From the NCBI RefSeq assembly GCF_030272615.1, contig NC_081405.1, forward strand, positions 648,185,420 to 648,249,419: a stretch of DNA of 64,000 nucleotides. Direction: 5' to 3'. The stretch's first letter is position 1. Each line of letters begins with the position of its first letter. This document shows positions 44,990 through 54,284 of this stretch, one piece after another. The DNA is from Cryptomeria japonica (lineage: Eukaryota; Streptophyta; Pinopsida; Cupressales; Cupressaceae). Below the pieces are notes generated by a model. The model was not told the DNA's origin. It ran no database searches and worked only from the letters and a program-made list of their open reading frames with translations. A program made the position numbers and the translations under genes.

Positions 44990-46741
44990 TTAGAGAAGTT
45001 GAGGAACATCTCTGGTGAGAAATACATTAGAAATGAATTGATATGCCTTCTGAGTAAGGTGGACGGCATCAAAGAAGAGATATGTGGAAGCATCAGGGCA
45101 TGTAAAGGGATTCAATTCATTGCACAGGAAGTTATATTCTATTGTGCCCGTCCCACAGCAACCTCTTGCAATCACCTCGAAACCTGGCATGCAATATAGC
45201 ATTGCAGGATTAGACATAATTCTACCTATATATTGATATAGTAAAATATCTAAGCATAATGACATTTGTATTGTGATTAATTAAGAGAATGCAAAATACC
45301 ATATCTTCTAGGATTTGCAATGAACTCGGAAACCAGACTGTTATAATCGAGAGAAGCAATTTGAAGGCTAGGAAAAGCAGGTTTGAGTCCATCAATCATG
45401 GCATTTAATCCTGAATTGAATCCAGATACAGCCTCGTTTATCTCTTGATCACACGCACCCCTGTTCCGAAGGCTTGTAAGGGTTCTCTCTACTGGTGCAC
45501 ATCCTAATGGTGGAAGATTAATCAAAGCAATTCTAGTGACACCCAGATTATACAATTCCTGTAAAATTCAGACCGAGAAATCAGAAATCACTGCAATTAT
45601 GACTGGAAACTACTAAATTCAAAGAATAGAGACAAGTTATAACCATGCCTTGATATAAACTGTGTATTGATTCAAGAGGAAATCTGTATACTCTTGAACA
45701 GTGAATTCGAGTCGGCGAGTTGGGATTACTAGTAGGAAGTAGCTGTAACCCCAGTCATTGGACCCTATTGTAATGAAAAAGATTGCCTTACTGATTATGT
45801 TGGAAGCCTCTTCTTCTCCCACCAATCCTACTATTTTCCTTTTATACTCTTTAAAACACTCAATTTGTTTCCAAAATGGTATCGCCTCCTGCATTATTCA
45901 AATCCATCATATAAGAATAGATTAGGAAAAGGCTGACAAGATGTGTGCATAGTTTCACATCTATTGTCCTACAAATATATTAAGGTCCTGTGAAACATAA
46001 GAATATGTTATATTTGCCTACATTTATTAGGTCAGTGAGATTGTCTAAGCCTGAACCAGCAGATGCAAAGCTGACACCAGTTAGCAAGTCTTGGGCATTG
46101 AGGCTTGGGTCCAAAGATGGGGGCAACAATTCCTTAATTCCAAGTCCTTCAGCTGTAATGAAATGATAGAATTGTAGATATCATGAAATCTGAAAATGGG
46201 TGATGAAAAATAAAATCAAAGTAAATAAACATCAATCTTTCAACTAATAATACCAATTTTACTTCACAAACAACTAAAAGTTCTGACATGATAAGATGAA
46301 TTTTTAAATTCTTGCAAGATCAAATTATTTCTCTTCTGAAATGAAATATACAATTCACATTTATGAGCTAAGACTGACCACAATCTTCAGTGCAACAAAC
46401 AAAGAATAGCTAGAGCTTTCAAAATTATTGGAAAGTTTAAGAAAAACATGCAGGTATGAAATAAATACGTTACCAAAGTAGTCAGACAGGAGCTTTCCAT
46501 TGGAGAACCTTCCTGTGGGAATGCGATCTATGAAATCTCTTCCATATGGAGGATAATTTGACTTGCTTGTTGAAATAATAAAATCATTATTCCCTGTATC
46601 TCCAAAGGAGTCTCCAAACACAAAGACTGCAGGCACTTTCTGTCCTCCTACAAACAAAATATAATCGCATTCCTGAGCTATTATGACGATCAAACTGAAA
46701 AATAGAGAGAACAAGACGAGAGATTCTGCCCTTGATTTCAT
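44990..46741 (-). CDS. GDSL esterase/lipase, five exons, 363 aa
   Basis: The exons, in order, are 46,741-46,474, 46,152-46,022, 45,888-45,649, 45,558-45,300 and 45,183-44,990. They join in phase to 1,092 bases. Residues 1-25 are a hydrophobic signal peptide, so secretion to the cell wall is likely. Block I is FVFGDSFGDTGNN with nucleophile Ser45. Block II is GVSFASAG (115-122). Block III is TIGSNDW with Asn177. Block V is DAVH with Asp338 and His341. The SGNH catalytic set is complete and the length is normal for the plant family, which hydrolyses ester or acyl bonds of lipids, cutin precursors or other substrates. Introns 1, 2 and 4 are GT-AG; intron 3 starts GC. The start at MKSRAE gives a normal signal peptide; a Met 37 codons upstream does not. 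The precise substrate cannot be told. Confidence 0.92.
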
Positions 46742-48236
46742 TATTATTTTATGTGCAATCTTTGAATTCGACACTGTTTTAAGGTAAACTACCAACAATG
46801 AAAGGCACGATGGATAAGCTTCCTCAAGGTTTCCTTTTGTAAACTTTATCATTCACCAAACTAGAGGCATATTTTTGGTGGAGTGGGTAACAAATTTAAG
46901 TGACCGACTCTCTATCAATAGATGACAGTTAGGGTTTTAGTCCTTCATTCATTAGATTTTAAAACTTCAAAAATGCCAAAGGTCACTCTCAGACAGAGTC
47001 TCAAACAATCCCCATATTGAATGAGTGAAGAAAATAGTTTTCACGATGTTTACTCCATGTTTAAGTGAGAAAGGAGGAGAAGCTGTGGACATGAATACTC
47101 CACGTAACATTATCAAAATGTTGGGTTAAATATATAAATATATTTAGTATTAAAATTAGTCTATTACTTCCATAAATATGGCTTTAAATAAATTCGGTGA
47201 AATAATGCTCGACTGTCCTCCCTCACATGGAAAGACACAGTAGACCTTAAATTGTATTAAAGATTACAGGTCACGTTTAGGGCCCTTCAACATCGCATTT
47301 AAAAAATTCAACAATTCAAATGTTAGTCTGGTCACAATTCATTCGTTTTGTAGGAGAGAGAGAAGACAAATAAAATAGAAATTATGAACATTAAATTGAC
47401 TTTTAGAGCTGCTGCTCAAATAACTTTTGAGACATGATTACATTTTTCAGATTTTCCAACGTCATATAGACTCCCACTCATAACTGCACACACTCACTTT
47501 ATTACTTCTAACAGCTCTACAAAGGTGGACTCTGAAAAATATATAGCAGATTTAGCACATACGGTGGAGAGAGAAGAACACATATAATAATGCATTTTGA
47601 ACTGCCCAAAAAACGTGTGATGTGACAATGAACAGGTTGAAGGTGTAATTGAAAATCTATCGAAATTCAAGGAAAATCTGTTTCAATCACTGTTCTCGTA
47701 AGTATGCAGATATGATGTGCATATCGAGGATATGACATGAGAGGAATGCGGCTAAACTGCTTCCAAAAAGTTTGTGTTAAAAGGCGAACACCAAAGTAAA
47801 AGATAAATATAATTAAAAGTAGAGTAATTTGAGGATTGGTTCAAATTAATATATGGACAATTTATATAGAATAAAAGTGGATAGTAATATTATGCTCCTT
47901 TGTGTGTATCTCTAAAGAGATTTGCAAATGAATCAAGGTGGGGGAGAGGGAGAGGGAGAGGGAGAGAGCGCACTAGGGTGATAGGGTTGGGAGAAATCAT
48001 CATAAACAAAATCACTATAAAACATAGAGTCATCAACCTTATCATGAGAAGAGAAAGAAGTAGCATTACACTCTTCCCTAAACACATCATAAATAAACCT
48101 TGGAATCGCCAAATATATTTAGAACAAGGTATCCGGTCTCATGTGAACATAGAACAAGTGTATCTATATCAATTGGACTACTAAATGAAATATGATGTAA
48201 GAGAGGCACATAGAGGTGCATCCATAGGTGTAAGAG
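46742..48236. other. Intergenic region upstream of the GDSL gene
   Basis: It should include the GDSL promoter (just right of 46,741), but I see no convincing TATA box. A (GGGAGA)n run of about 5 units lies at 47,940-47,970. Nothing else is recognised. Confidence 0.4.
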
Positions 48237-48750
48237 AATATGCTCATTAGGTACAAAATCACATGAATCAAAATATCTAGATTTATCAAACGAATATATT
48301 CATAAATTAGTATTTAGTCCTATCAGGCAGGAAAATTATAAAAGATGTATTATCATAAAGCATAGTGACATAAGAAGTGAGCATGGTTAAGAAGTAGAAA
48401 TATAATTCGTTTTCAATATAATAAGAAATGCGCAAGAGATGATAGTTGAGCATGAACTAAGCATTATATTGAATAATGATACCATGAGATAGAGAAGAGA
48501 TATGCACACTAATTACAACATTAGATGAATCAAAATTCCTAAATATGTCAAATAAACATGAAGATAAATTAGTTTTTAAGTCAATATCATCTAATAAATT
48601 TATATAAAAGCTATTATCATAAAGCATAGCGACATATGAACTGAGAATGATTAAGAAGTGGAAATGACATCAATTGTTAAAATAGCAAGAAAATGCACAA
48701 GGGAGGGTAGTTGTGTAGAAAAGCCACAAACTCGAACGATCGTGCTGTGT
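48237..48750. repeat. Diverged tandem duplication, period about 262 bp
   Basis: Two units align by eye. The string atgaatcaaaat recurs at 48,263 and 48,525. The strings attatcataaagcata and gaagt.gaaat recur with the same spacing. The units differ at many positions, so the duplication is old. No coding potential is evident. Confidence 0.7.
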
Positions 48751-49707
48751 ATCCATCTATCATGCAAGCCCATGTCCCTCAATATGGCTTGAATGGAATA
48801 CTCCTTCCAATATATGCCATGACGATCCAAGCAATCATTCTTGATTAGTTTCAGCAGAGAACACAGGTACAGAATTTTGAACCTATCAGGCCCACCTATG
48901 CCCTCAGAGTTGTCCAAGGAAGGCATCAATTAGTGCGGTCGATGTGGTGTCCTATTATTGATCACAAGATTCGAAAGGCTAACCCACCTTATGCTTATAC
49001 CAATACATGATTGCAACATGTGTCTCAGACCTGTCGATGTTCTTACAGATGTCCACCAAAGTGTGGTCCACATGGCATAATTATAAGACATAGTGATCAC
49101 CATTAAGGCACAACAGCTCCTCCAAACACCCTTTCTCAATCCACAGGAGTTGTACAGCATATTGAATACACTCTGACATGCATTCAACATAAAGGTATGC
49201 AACCCAAAATCAGTTATTGCTTTTGGACACCCTTTTCATCTCAATCCCATCCCTAGATTAGATTCTAAGCGTAATTTTCATTCTGCCTTGCACTGAAGCT
49301 CAAAGATCATTAATGGAAGATCGGATCTAATTTGTTCTAGTGCTTGTGGGTTTGATGATATACATGTCTGGAGTTTTTTATCTTCTCATATGACCTAACT
49401 TTCTCCTGTGTCAGTTGATGGATAAAAAGGTTTGTGAGCCTCATTATAAAGGGATCCACATTCCAAATTTGGAGGTCACAATGGTTCCATTTTTTGTGGT
49501 TCTAATAGATTGGGTGATTCTAATATGGAAAACGGGCAGAGGGAAAAGACTCTTATCTGTTATAGGGTAAAGGTCTCTGTTCTGTAAGCCATTGCATGGT
49601 AGTATCTTTATATTTTGGATTTTTCTTATATAAAATCATTCTGCATTGCACATTGTCTCCAGTTTAAAATGTAATAGCTTTTGATTGAAATAACCAAGGG
49701 TTATCGA
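48751..49707. other. Unassigned stretch with weak coding texture
   Basis: Minus-strand frames over 48,651-49,202 are open but match no family I recognise. A different frame of the same strand (GCLEELLCLNGDHYV) looks more protein-like yet is broken by stops. It may be a decayed gene or transposon fragment. The rest is AT-rich. Confidence 0.25.
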
Positions 49708-49795
49708 AGTTCTTGTATATTAGCTGTAGTGAATTATTTTCAATGATTGGAGTTCTTCTTGCACATCAGCTGTAGTGAATTATTTTCAATGATTG
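49708..49795. repeat. Two-unit tandem repeat, about 43 bp
   Basis: Both units contain agctgtagtgaattatttt followed by caatgattg, and begin agttctt. Confidence 0.8.
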
Positions 49796-49893
49796 CTTTC
49801 TATTTAAGGGTAGAGTAAATGCTTTTATGAAAGTAATGAAGTTATTAAATGAGTTTAGAGGGATAAGTAAGTAGGATGTGTGAGAAGCTCATC

Positions 49894-49963
49894 GCTAGGG
49901 TAGAGTTGGAGTACAAAGATATTAGTAGCTAGGGTAGAGTTGGAGTACAAAGATATTAGTAGC
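49894..49963. repeat. Two-unit tandem repeat, 34 bp
   Basis: The unit begins gctagggtagagttggag and repeats essentially without change. This suggests recent slippage. Confidence 0.85.
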
Positions 49964-51151
49964 ATAATATCGTTGCGACTAAGGTGGTCTTTGTTCAATA
50001 CCATTGCACAATGAGGCTTTTAACAAGCTAAAGTGATACAAAAGGAAAAACACAAGCTTTTTTATTTGATGGTAAAGTTTAAGAAAATAAATTTAGAGTA
50101 TAATTTTAAATAAGTAGTTTGTATAGATATGGTTATCAAATAGGCCATGATTTTCAGGAGAGAGAGATATGAATATATGTATGTCTACATATATGAATAT
50201 GTGTATGTTTACTTATATGAAACTATGTATGAATATATCTATGTTAACATATATGAATACTAAAGAACATAACCCCATCATGGTTTTTAATCCATAAAGC
50301 TTCATACGCGTTATTTAAAAATTAAATCCCATACGTATTATTTAAAAAAAAAAAACCCATTTGCATTTTTAAATAATAAAACCCTATACGTGTTTTGTCT
50401 TGTACTTAGGCTTGGATAGCAAGGATGAGGCTTGGGAGTCTTATTTCCATCCTTTTTATGTGTTTTCTTCTTGCAATCTGGTTTCTTAGCTTCATCATCA
50501 TCAGGTTTACACATTATTAAGTGGGTATTTGTAAAATTACCACCATAATTTCACCCATCTTCTGAGCTTTCTAACCATTTTTTTTTTTTTTTAAAATTGA
50601 CCAACATCAACATATTAATCTTGAATTTCTAATGTCTCCAAAATTCTTAGAGACAAACGTGTACCATTTTTTTAATAACTTTTAAACTACTTGTCCAAAA
50701 TTGAAACAAATTATGTATTATTTTTCTACACTTCATTTTTTGAGTGGACAAGTCTCAAATTACTCCTCCAAATACAGGTTAAGCTGATTTTAGAAAAAAA
50801 GTGTACACTTATACCTCCTTTTTATTCACCATCTTGATGCACTTACCCAAATAATAATGTATTATTTAAATAAAATTGGTGATAGGTAATAGAAAAAAAC
50901 TAAGGTAAATTGACTAAACAAAAGTGATCAATTTTAGATGTCTACAATTGTAATTAAGAAAGACAATGAGTTGAGGATGTACACATATTCCATAACAATC
51001 AATAAGATCATTATAAAATATATCTTCCCATTTCTAAGAATGAATAACATAATGAAAATTGTTTAATTTAGATTGACAATAACGAAAGAAAGAAACACCT
51101 TAACCTCATCCATATTCACATCGTAGTAACAAACAAATGATGAGTATTTTT
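49964..51151. other. AT-rich spacer
   Basis: No gene seen. Positions 50,165-50,260 hold loose repeats of tatatgaatatgtgtatg. Positions 50,285-50,395 hold three loose repeats of a cccatacgtattatttaaa-like unit. Confidence 0.5.
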
Positions 51152-51286
51152 TGTTGAGACATGGTCTAGCTAGGACTCGAACCTAGGACCTTCCAAATGC
51201 TGCTGGAGTGCTCTACCACTGAGCTACTAGTCCCTCTTGGACCAGTCAATCATCGGTCCAAATGTGGCTTATTTCCAACACCAACA
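51152..51286 (-). repeat. TRIM 3' LTR (135 bp)
   Basis: It differs from the other LTR at five positions, all within 51,243-51,263. The remainder, including the tRNA-like part, is identical. Confidence 0.9.
51163..51233 (-). other. tRNA-like sequence in TRIM 3' LTR (71 nt)
   Basis: The minus strand can fold as a cloverleaf. The acceptor is GGACTAG with CTAGACC (six of seven pairs), then TA. The D stem is GCTC/GAGC around AGTGGTA. The anticodon arm is weak (TCCA...TGGA). A five-base variable loop AGGTC follows, then a perfect T stem CTAGG/CCTAG around TTCGAGT. Box A (TAGCTCAGTGG) and box B (GGTTCGAGTCC) fit the Pol III consensus. The D arm and variable loop resemble plant tRNA-Cys or tRNA-Ala from memory. 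There is no 3' CCA, and the poor anticodon stem argues against a working tRNA gene. Confidence 0.8.
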
Positions 51287-51365
51287 CCCCCCCGGTTCGG
51301 ATGTGGCTTATTTCCAACACCAACACCCCCCCTTTAGCCACACCTCTTGTGTGCTTTCCTAACTT
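51287..51365 (-). other. TRIM internal region with doubled polypurine tract
   Basis: On the minus strand, after the PBS and a short spacer, AAAGGGGGGG is followed by 32 bases copying the LTR start (TGTTGGTGTTGG...). A second GGGGGGG follows and then the true LTR. The LTR start and its PPT have been duplicated in tandem. Confidence 0.75.
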
Positions 51366-51378
51366 GGCTCTGATACCA
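51366..51378 (-). other. TRIM primer binding site
   Basis: TGGTATCAGAGCC on the minus strand, the standard initiator tRNA-Met PBS of plant copia elements, directly after the 5' LTR. Element E has the same string at 58,988-59,000. Confidence 0.9.
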
Positions 51379-51513
51379 TGTTGAGACATGGTCTAGCTAG
51401 GACTCGAACCTAGGACCTTCCAAATGCTGCTGGAGTGCTCTACCACTGAGCTACTAGTCCCTCTTGGACTAGTCCATCGTCGGTCCGGATGTGGCTTATT
51501 TCCAACACCAACA
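51379..51513 (-). repeat. TRIM 5' LTR (135 bp)
   Basis: It carries the second tRNA-like copy at 51,390-51,460, identical to the first. Confidence 0.9.
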
Positions 51514-53459
51514 TTTTTTAATTTGGTCATTGAATCAAAGGCTATGATCAACAAAAAGAGATGACAATACCCGTCAAATACTCATTCTCCTAATATTCAA
51601 ATGAATCTGAAACTTCATAGAGATATTGTTAATAGAGATAATGTTAATGCATTATTTTTCTTCATCAAAACCTAATTTTGATTTTAATAGTGCGAAATTA
51701 CCAAGAAGCATTTGTACATACAAGAGGGTTTGTATAATCATCGTGGCTCAAAAATTAGATTAAAAATAAGTGCTTCATAAATATAATTTCTCAACTTGAC
51801 CACAAAGTCAAAGTTTCTATTTTATCTAAGTTAATTTTCTAAAAGCACTAATTTTTTTCCTAGAATATATAAATTTCTCAATAAAAGAATACTCGAGGGT
51901 TGAGGATGACCATTTTACAATTGAATTAGACACCCAAAGAAAAAATCCCTTACCATCCTCTTCATTCCTACCTACTTATTGATATCTATATTAATATTTT
52001 TAATAAAAAAAAAATATTTACATACATTCATATTAAGTAAATGTACATGAATTCAATCAATAGATAATTAAGTCAGATCAAGTGAGTTAGCACGAATAAT
52101 TAAAACTATTTAAGTTAAATTTAATAATAAAATGAAATAAATATAATAGTAGTTTAAAACCGATGATGAAAAAATGAGTTTGGATTGATAATTGAAGGAA
52201 CTAAATGAATTAAATGTTTCATTTCATTCAAATTTTAGTGATGAAGTGTTGTGATACATGTTAGGATTTGATGTGCCAATGTTTTACAATTTTATGGTTA
52301 ATATATATGAAGATATCAAATTATATCATATGTATAAGTACAACTCTAATCTATGTAAGTGCAAGAACCTTGTGTATTTTTGGGATTTACTCACCTTATA
52401 ATTTTTATCCAAATATATATAAAGATGGCATACTGTTTTATGAGCACTTTTAGGAAAATTTTCAAAGATTGAGTTCACTCTATGTCTATGAGTGAAATAT
52501 TTAAGTCATTAAAAAATCATGTAATGATCCTAGGATGATATTACAAGTACAAAAATGTAGAATATATTAATGTTTAAGCTCTTAGATATAAAAGCCATCA
52601 CATTCTATCACGATTTCAATTAAATTAAATTAAAATATAACAAGAAATTTTCATTGGAATTAAATTTTTTAATTATTTTGATGGAAGGTGTATCTACTAA
52701 ATTCACACAAGTCTTACACTCTACAAGAATTGATCTTTGGTGAGCTCAATTTCAATTTCACTAATAAACCAGAGGACCATTAATGAATTTTTTTTTTGAA
52801 ATTTGACATAATCTATAAATATTGGGTGTATAGATTATTGATTTCTTTTAAAATTATACTTAATGATAGAATGATATCCATTCAAATAAAATAAAATCAG
52901 ACTCCAACCTCATCCCATATTAAATGTCCACCCCTTCAATATGACAAAAATTGATACTTAATAGGATTTTATGAATGAAAAATTTGACATTTTTGTTATT
53001 TATAAAATAAAGAAAATAATGAATAAAGTCAGCATAATGATTACTCAGAGAAAAGAGTCAAATATTCAATCAATATTATTTAAATATAAATAATGATTTT
53101 ATAATCATTACAGCTAGTACAAAGTCTACTTCCAATATTTTGGCATACTATAAAACTCATACCTTTTAACATTATAGATACAGGTTCATACATCTTAAAA
53201 CCATACTCAAATTCTGCACGAGGAGAAAAAAATAGAAAGAGAGCACCATTGAGGTGATATGCATTCTGTTACGAAGCATGAAGCTTTCACGTGCTTCTTC
53301 ATTAAATAAGTTTGACCCATCACAAAAGGTTTAGTAATATGTGGCTAACATTCATGATGGAATCTAGTTTACTATAAGAATATTATGAAACAAAATATAT
53401 ATAAACCAAAATGATACACTTATTCATGTAGATCAATGAAGCATCAAAATAGCAACAAA
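51514..53459. other. AT-rich spacer
   Basis: No gene, repeat or RNA could be supported. Short ORFs here are chance openings in AT-rich sequence. Confidence 0.5.
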
Positions 53460-53745
53460 CTTCTCATCAACACACCAACAATTTGTTGATGACAATCTCC
53501 TGTTGTGGGGTGTGATTCAAGGGAAGCTGCTCATTTCCAGAAAAAATTATATTCCTATGGAAAGGATTCAGGTCAGTTGGTTAATGCAGAGAAGTCGGAA
53601 ATAAATAAAAATTTCACCTCCCCCACGAAAACAAGAATTATGAATATCTTTAAATGCAAGAAAGGAAATCTTCCCGGCACCTATCTTGGAATCCTAATAA
53701 ATTGGAATAATGAATTTGGAATGAGTAGTAGATTGATTTAAATGT
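53460..53745 (+). pseudogene. LINE (L1-like) reverse transcriptase fragment
   Basis: QFVDDNLLLWG is the F/YxDD active-site box of plant LINE RTs. After a frameshift near 53,510, the frame 53,505-53,741 continues EAAHFQKKLYSYGKDSGQLVNAEKSEINK and LPGTYLGILI, the usual next blocks (SGQ.iN..KS and YLGiPl). No other LINE domain is found nearby, so it is a short relic in AT-rich DNA. Such elements reverse-transcribe their mRNA at the nicked target. This fragment cannot act. Confidence 0.8.
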
Positions 53746-54216
53746 TTATACATGTGCATTGATTGCGTGATTTGAGCAGTGATTGACTAAATCTAAGTTG
53801 CATGAGTGATTGTGAAATATTATGCTTTATTGTTAAAAGAGATGAAACGTGTAAATGATTTAAAAACGAATATTGACCCTATGCTTACATGTTTTTTTTG
53901 TTCAGATATGTATAAATGTATAAAATATCATACTAATGAGTTTACTTTGGTAATTTGAAAATAGTATAACATATATATGTATATAAGATATTGAATCAAT
54001 CATATATATATATATATATATATCCAATTATCGTGAAATTTGATTACTTCATGAATTTGGTTTTATCTATACATAACCATTTGAGATTAAATATGTATAT
54101 GTATTATATATGTATTAGAGTTATAATAATGATTCAATTATAGACTTATAAGTACGTATGTGAATATCGAATATGTAGATAAATTTGCATAACTAAATTA
54201 TTTTATGAAAATCAAT

Positions 54217-54284
<68 letters not shown>

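Larger units (their letters stand above)
51152..51513 (-). mobile_element. Miniature LTR retrotransposon (TRIM) with tRNA-like LTRs
   Basis: A complete 362-bp element with two 135-bp direct repeats (51,152-51,286 and 51,379-51,513). On the minus strand each begins TGTTGG and ends CAACA. The PBS TGGTATCAGAGCC (51,366-51,378) is adjacent to the 5' LTR, and a G-rich PPT precedes the 3' LTR. The 5-bp flanks are ttttt on both sides. Nothing is encoded. TRIMs move using other elements' proteins; the iMet-type PBS suggests copia helpers. The LTRs are unusual in carrying a tRNA-like sequence. The known Cassandra TRIMs instead carry 5S rRNA sequence, which is not present here. Confidence 0.9.

Noticed and set aside
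46742-46852. Upstream Met giving a 37-residue longer GDSL protein
   Set aside because: The extension would bury the signal peptide and has no family counterpart; MKSRAE is the better start.
48651-49202. Possible host gene on the minus strand
   Set aside because: Two adjacent ORFs and a more protein-like alternative frame all lack recognisable motifs and are broken by stops; recorded only as unassigned.
51152-51513. Two genuine tRNA genes, or a Cassandra element
   Set aside because: The tRNA-like parts sit inside exact LTRs with PBS, PPT and target duplications and have poor anticodon stems, so they are not free tRNA genes. No 5S rRNA sequence is present, so it is not Cassandra.
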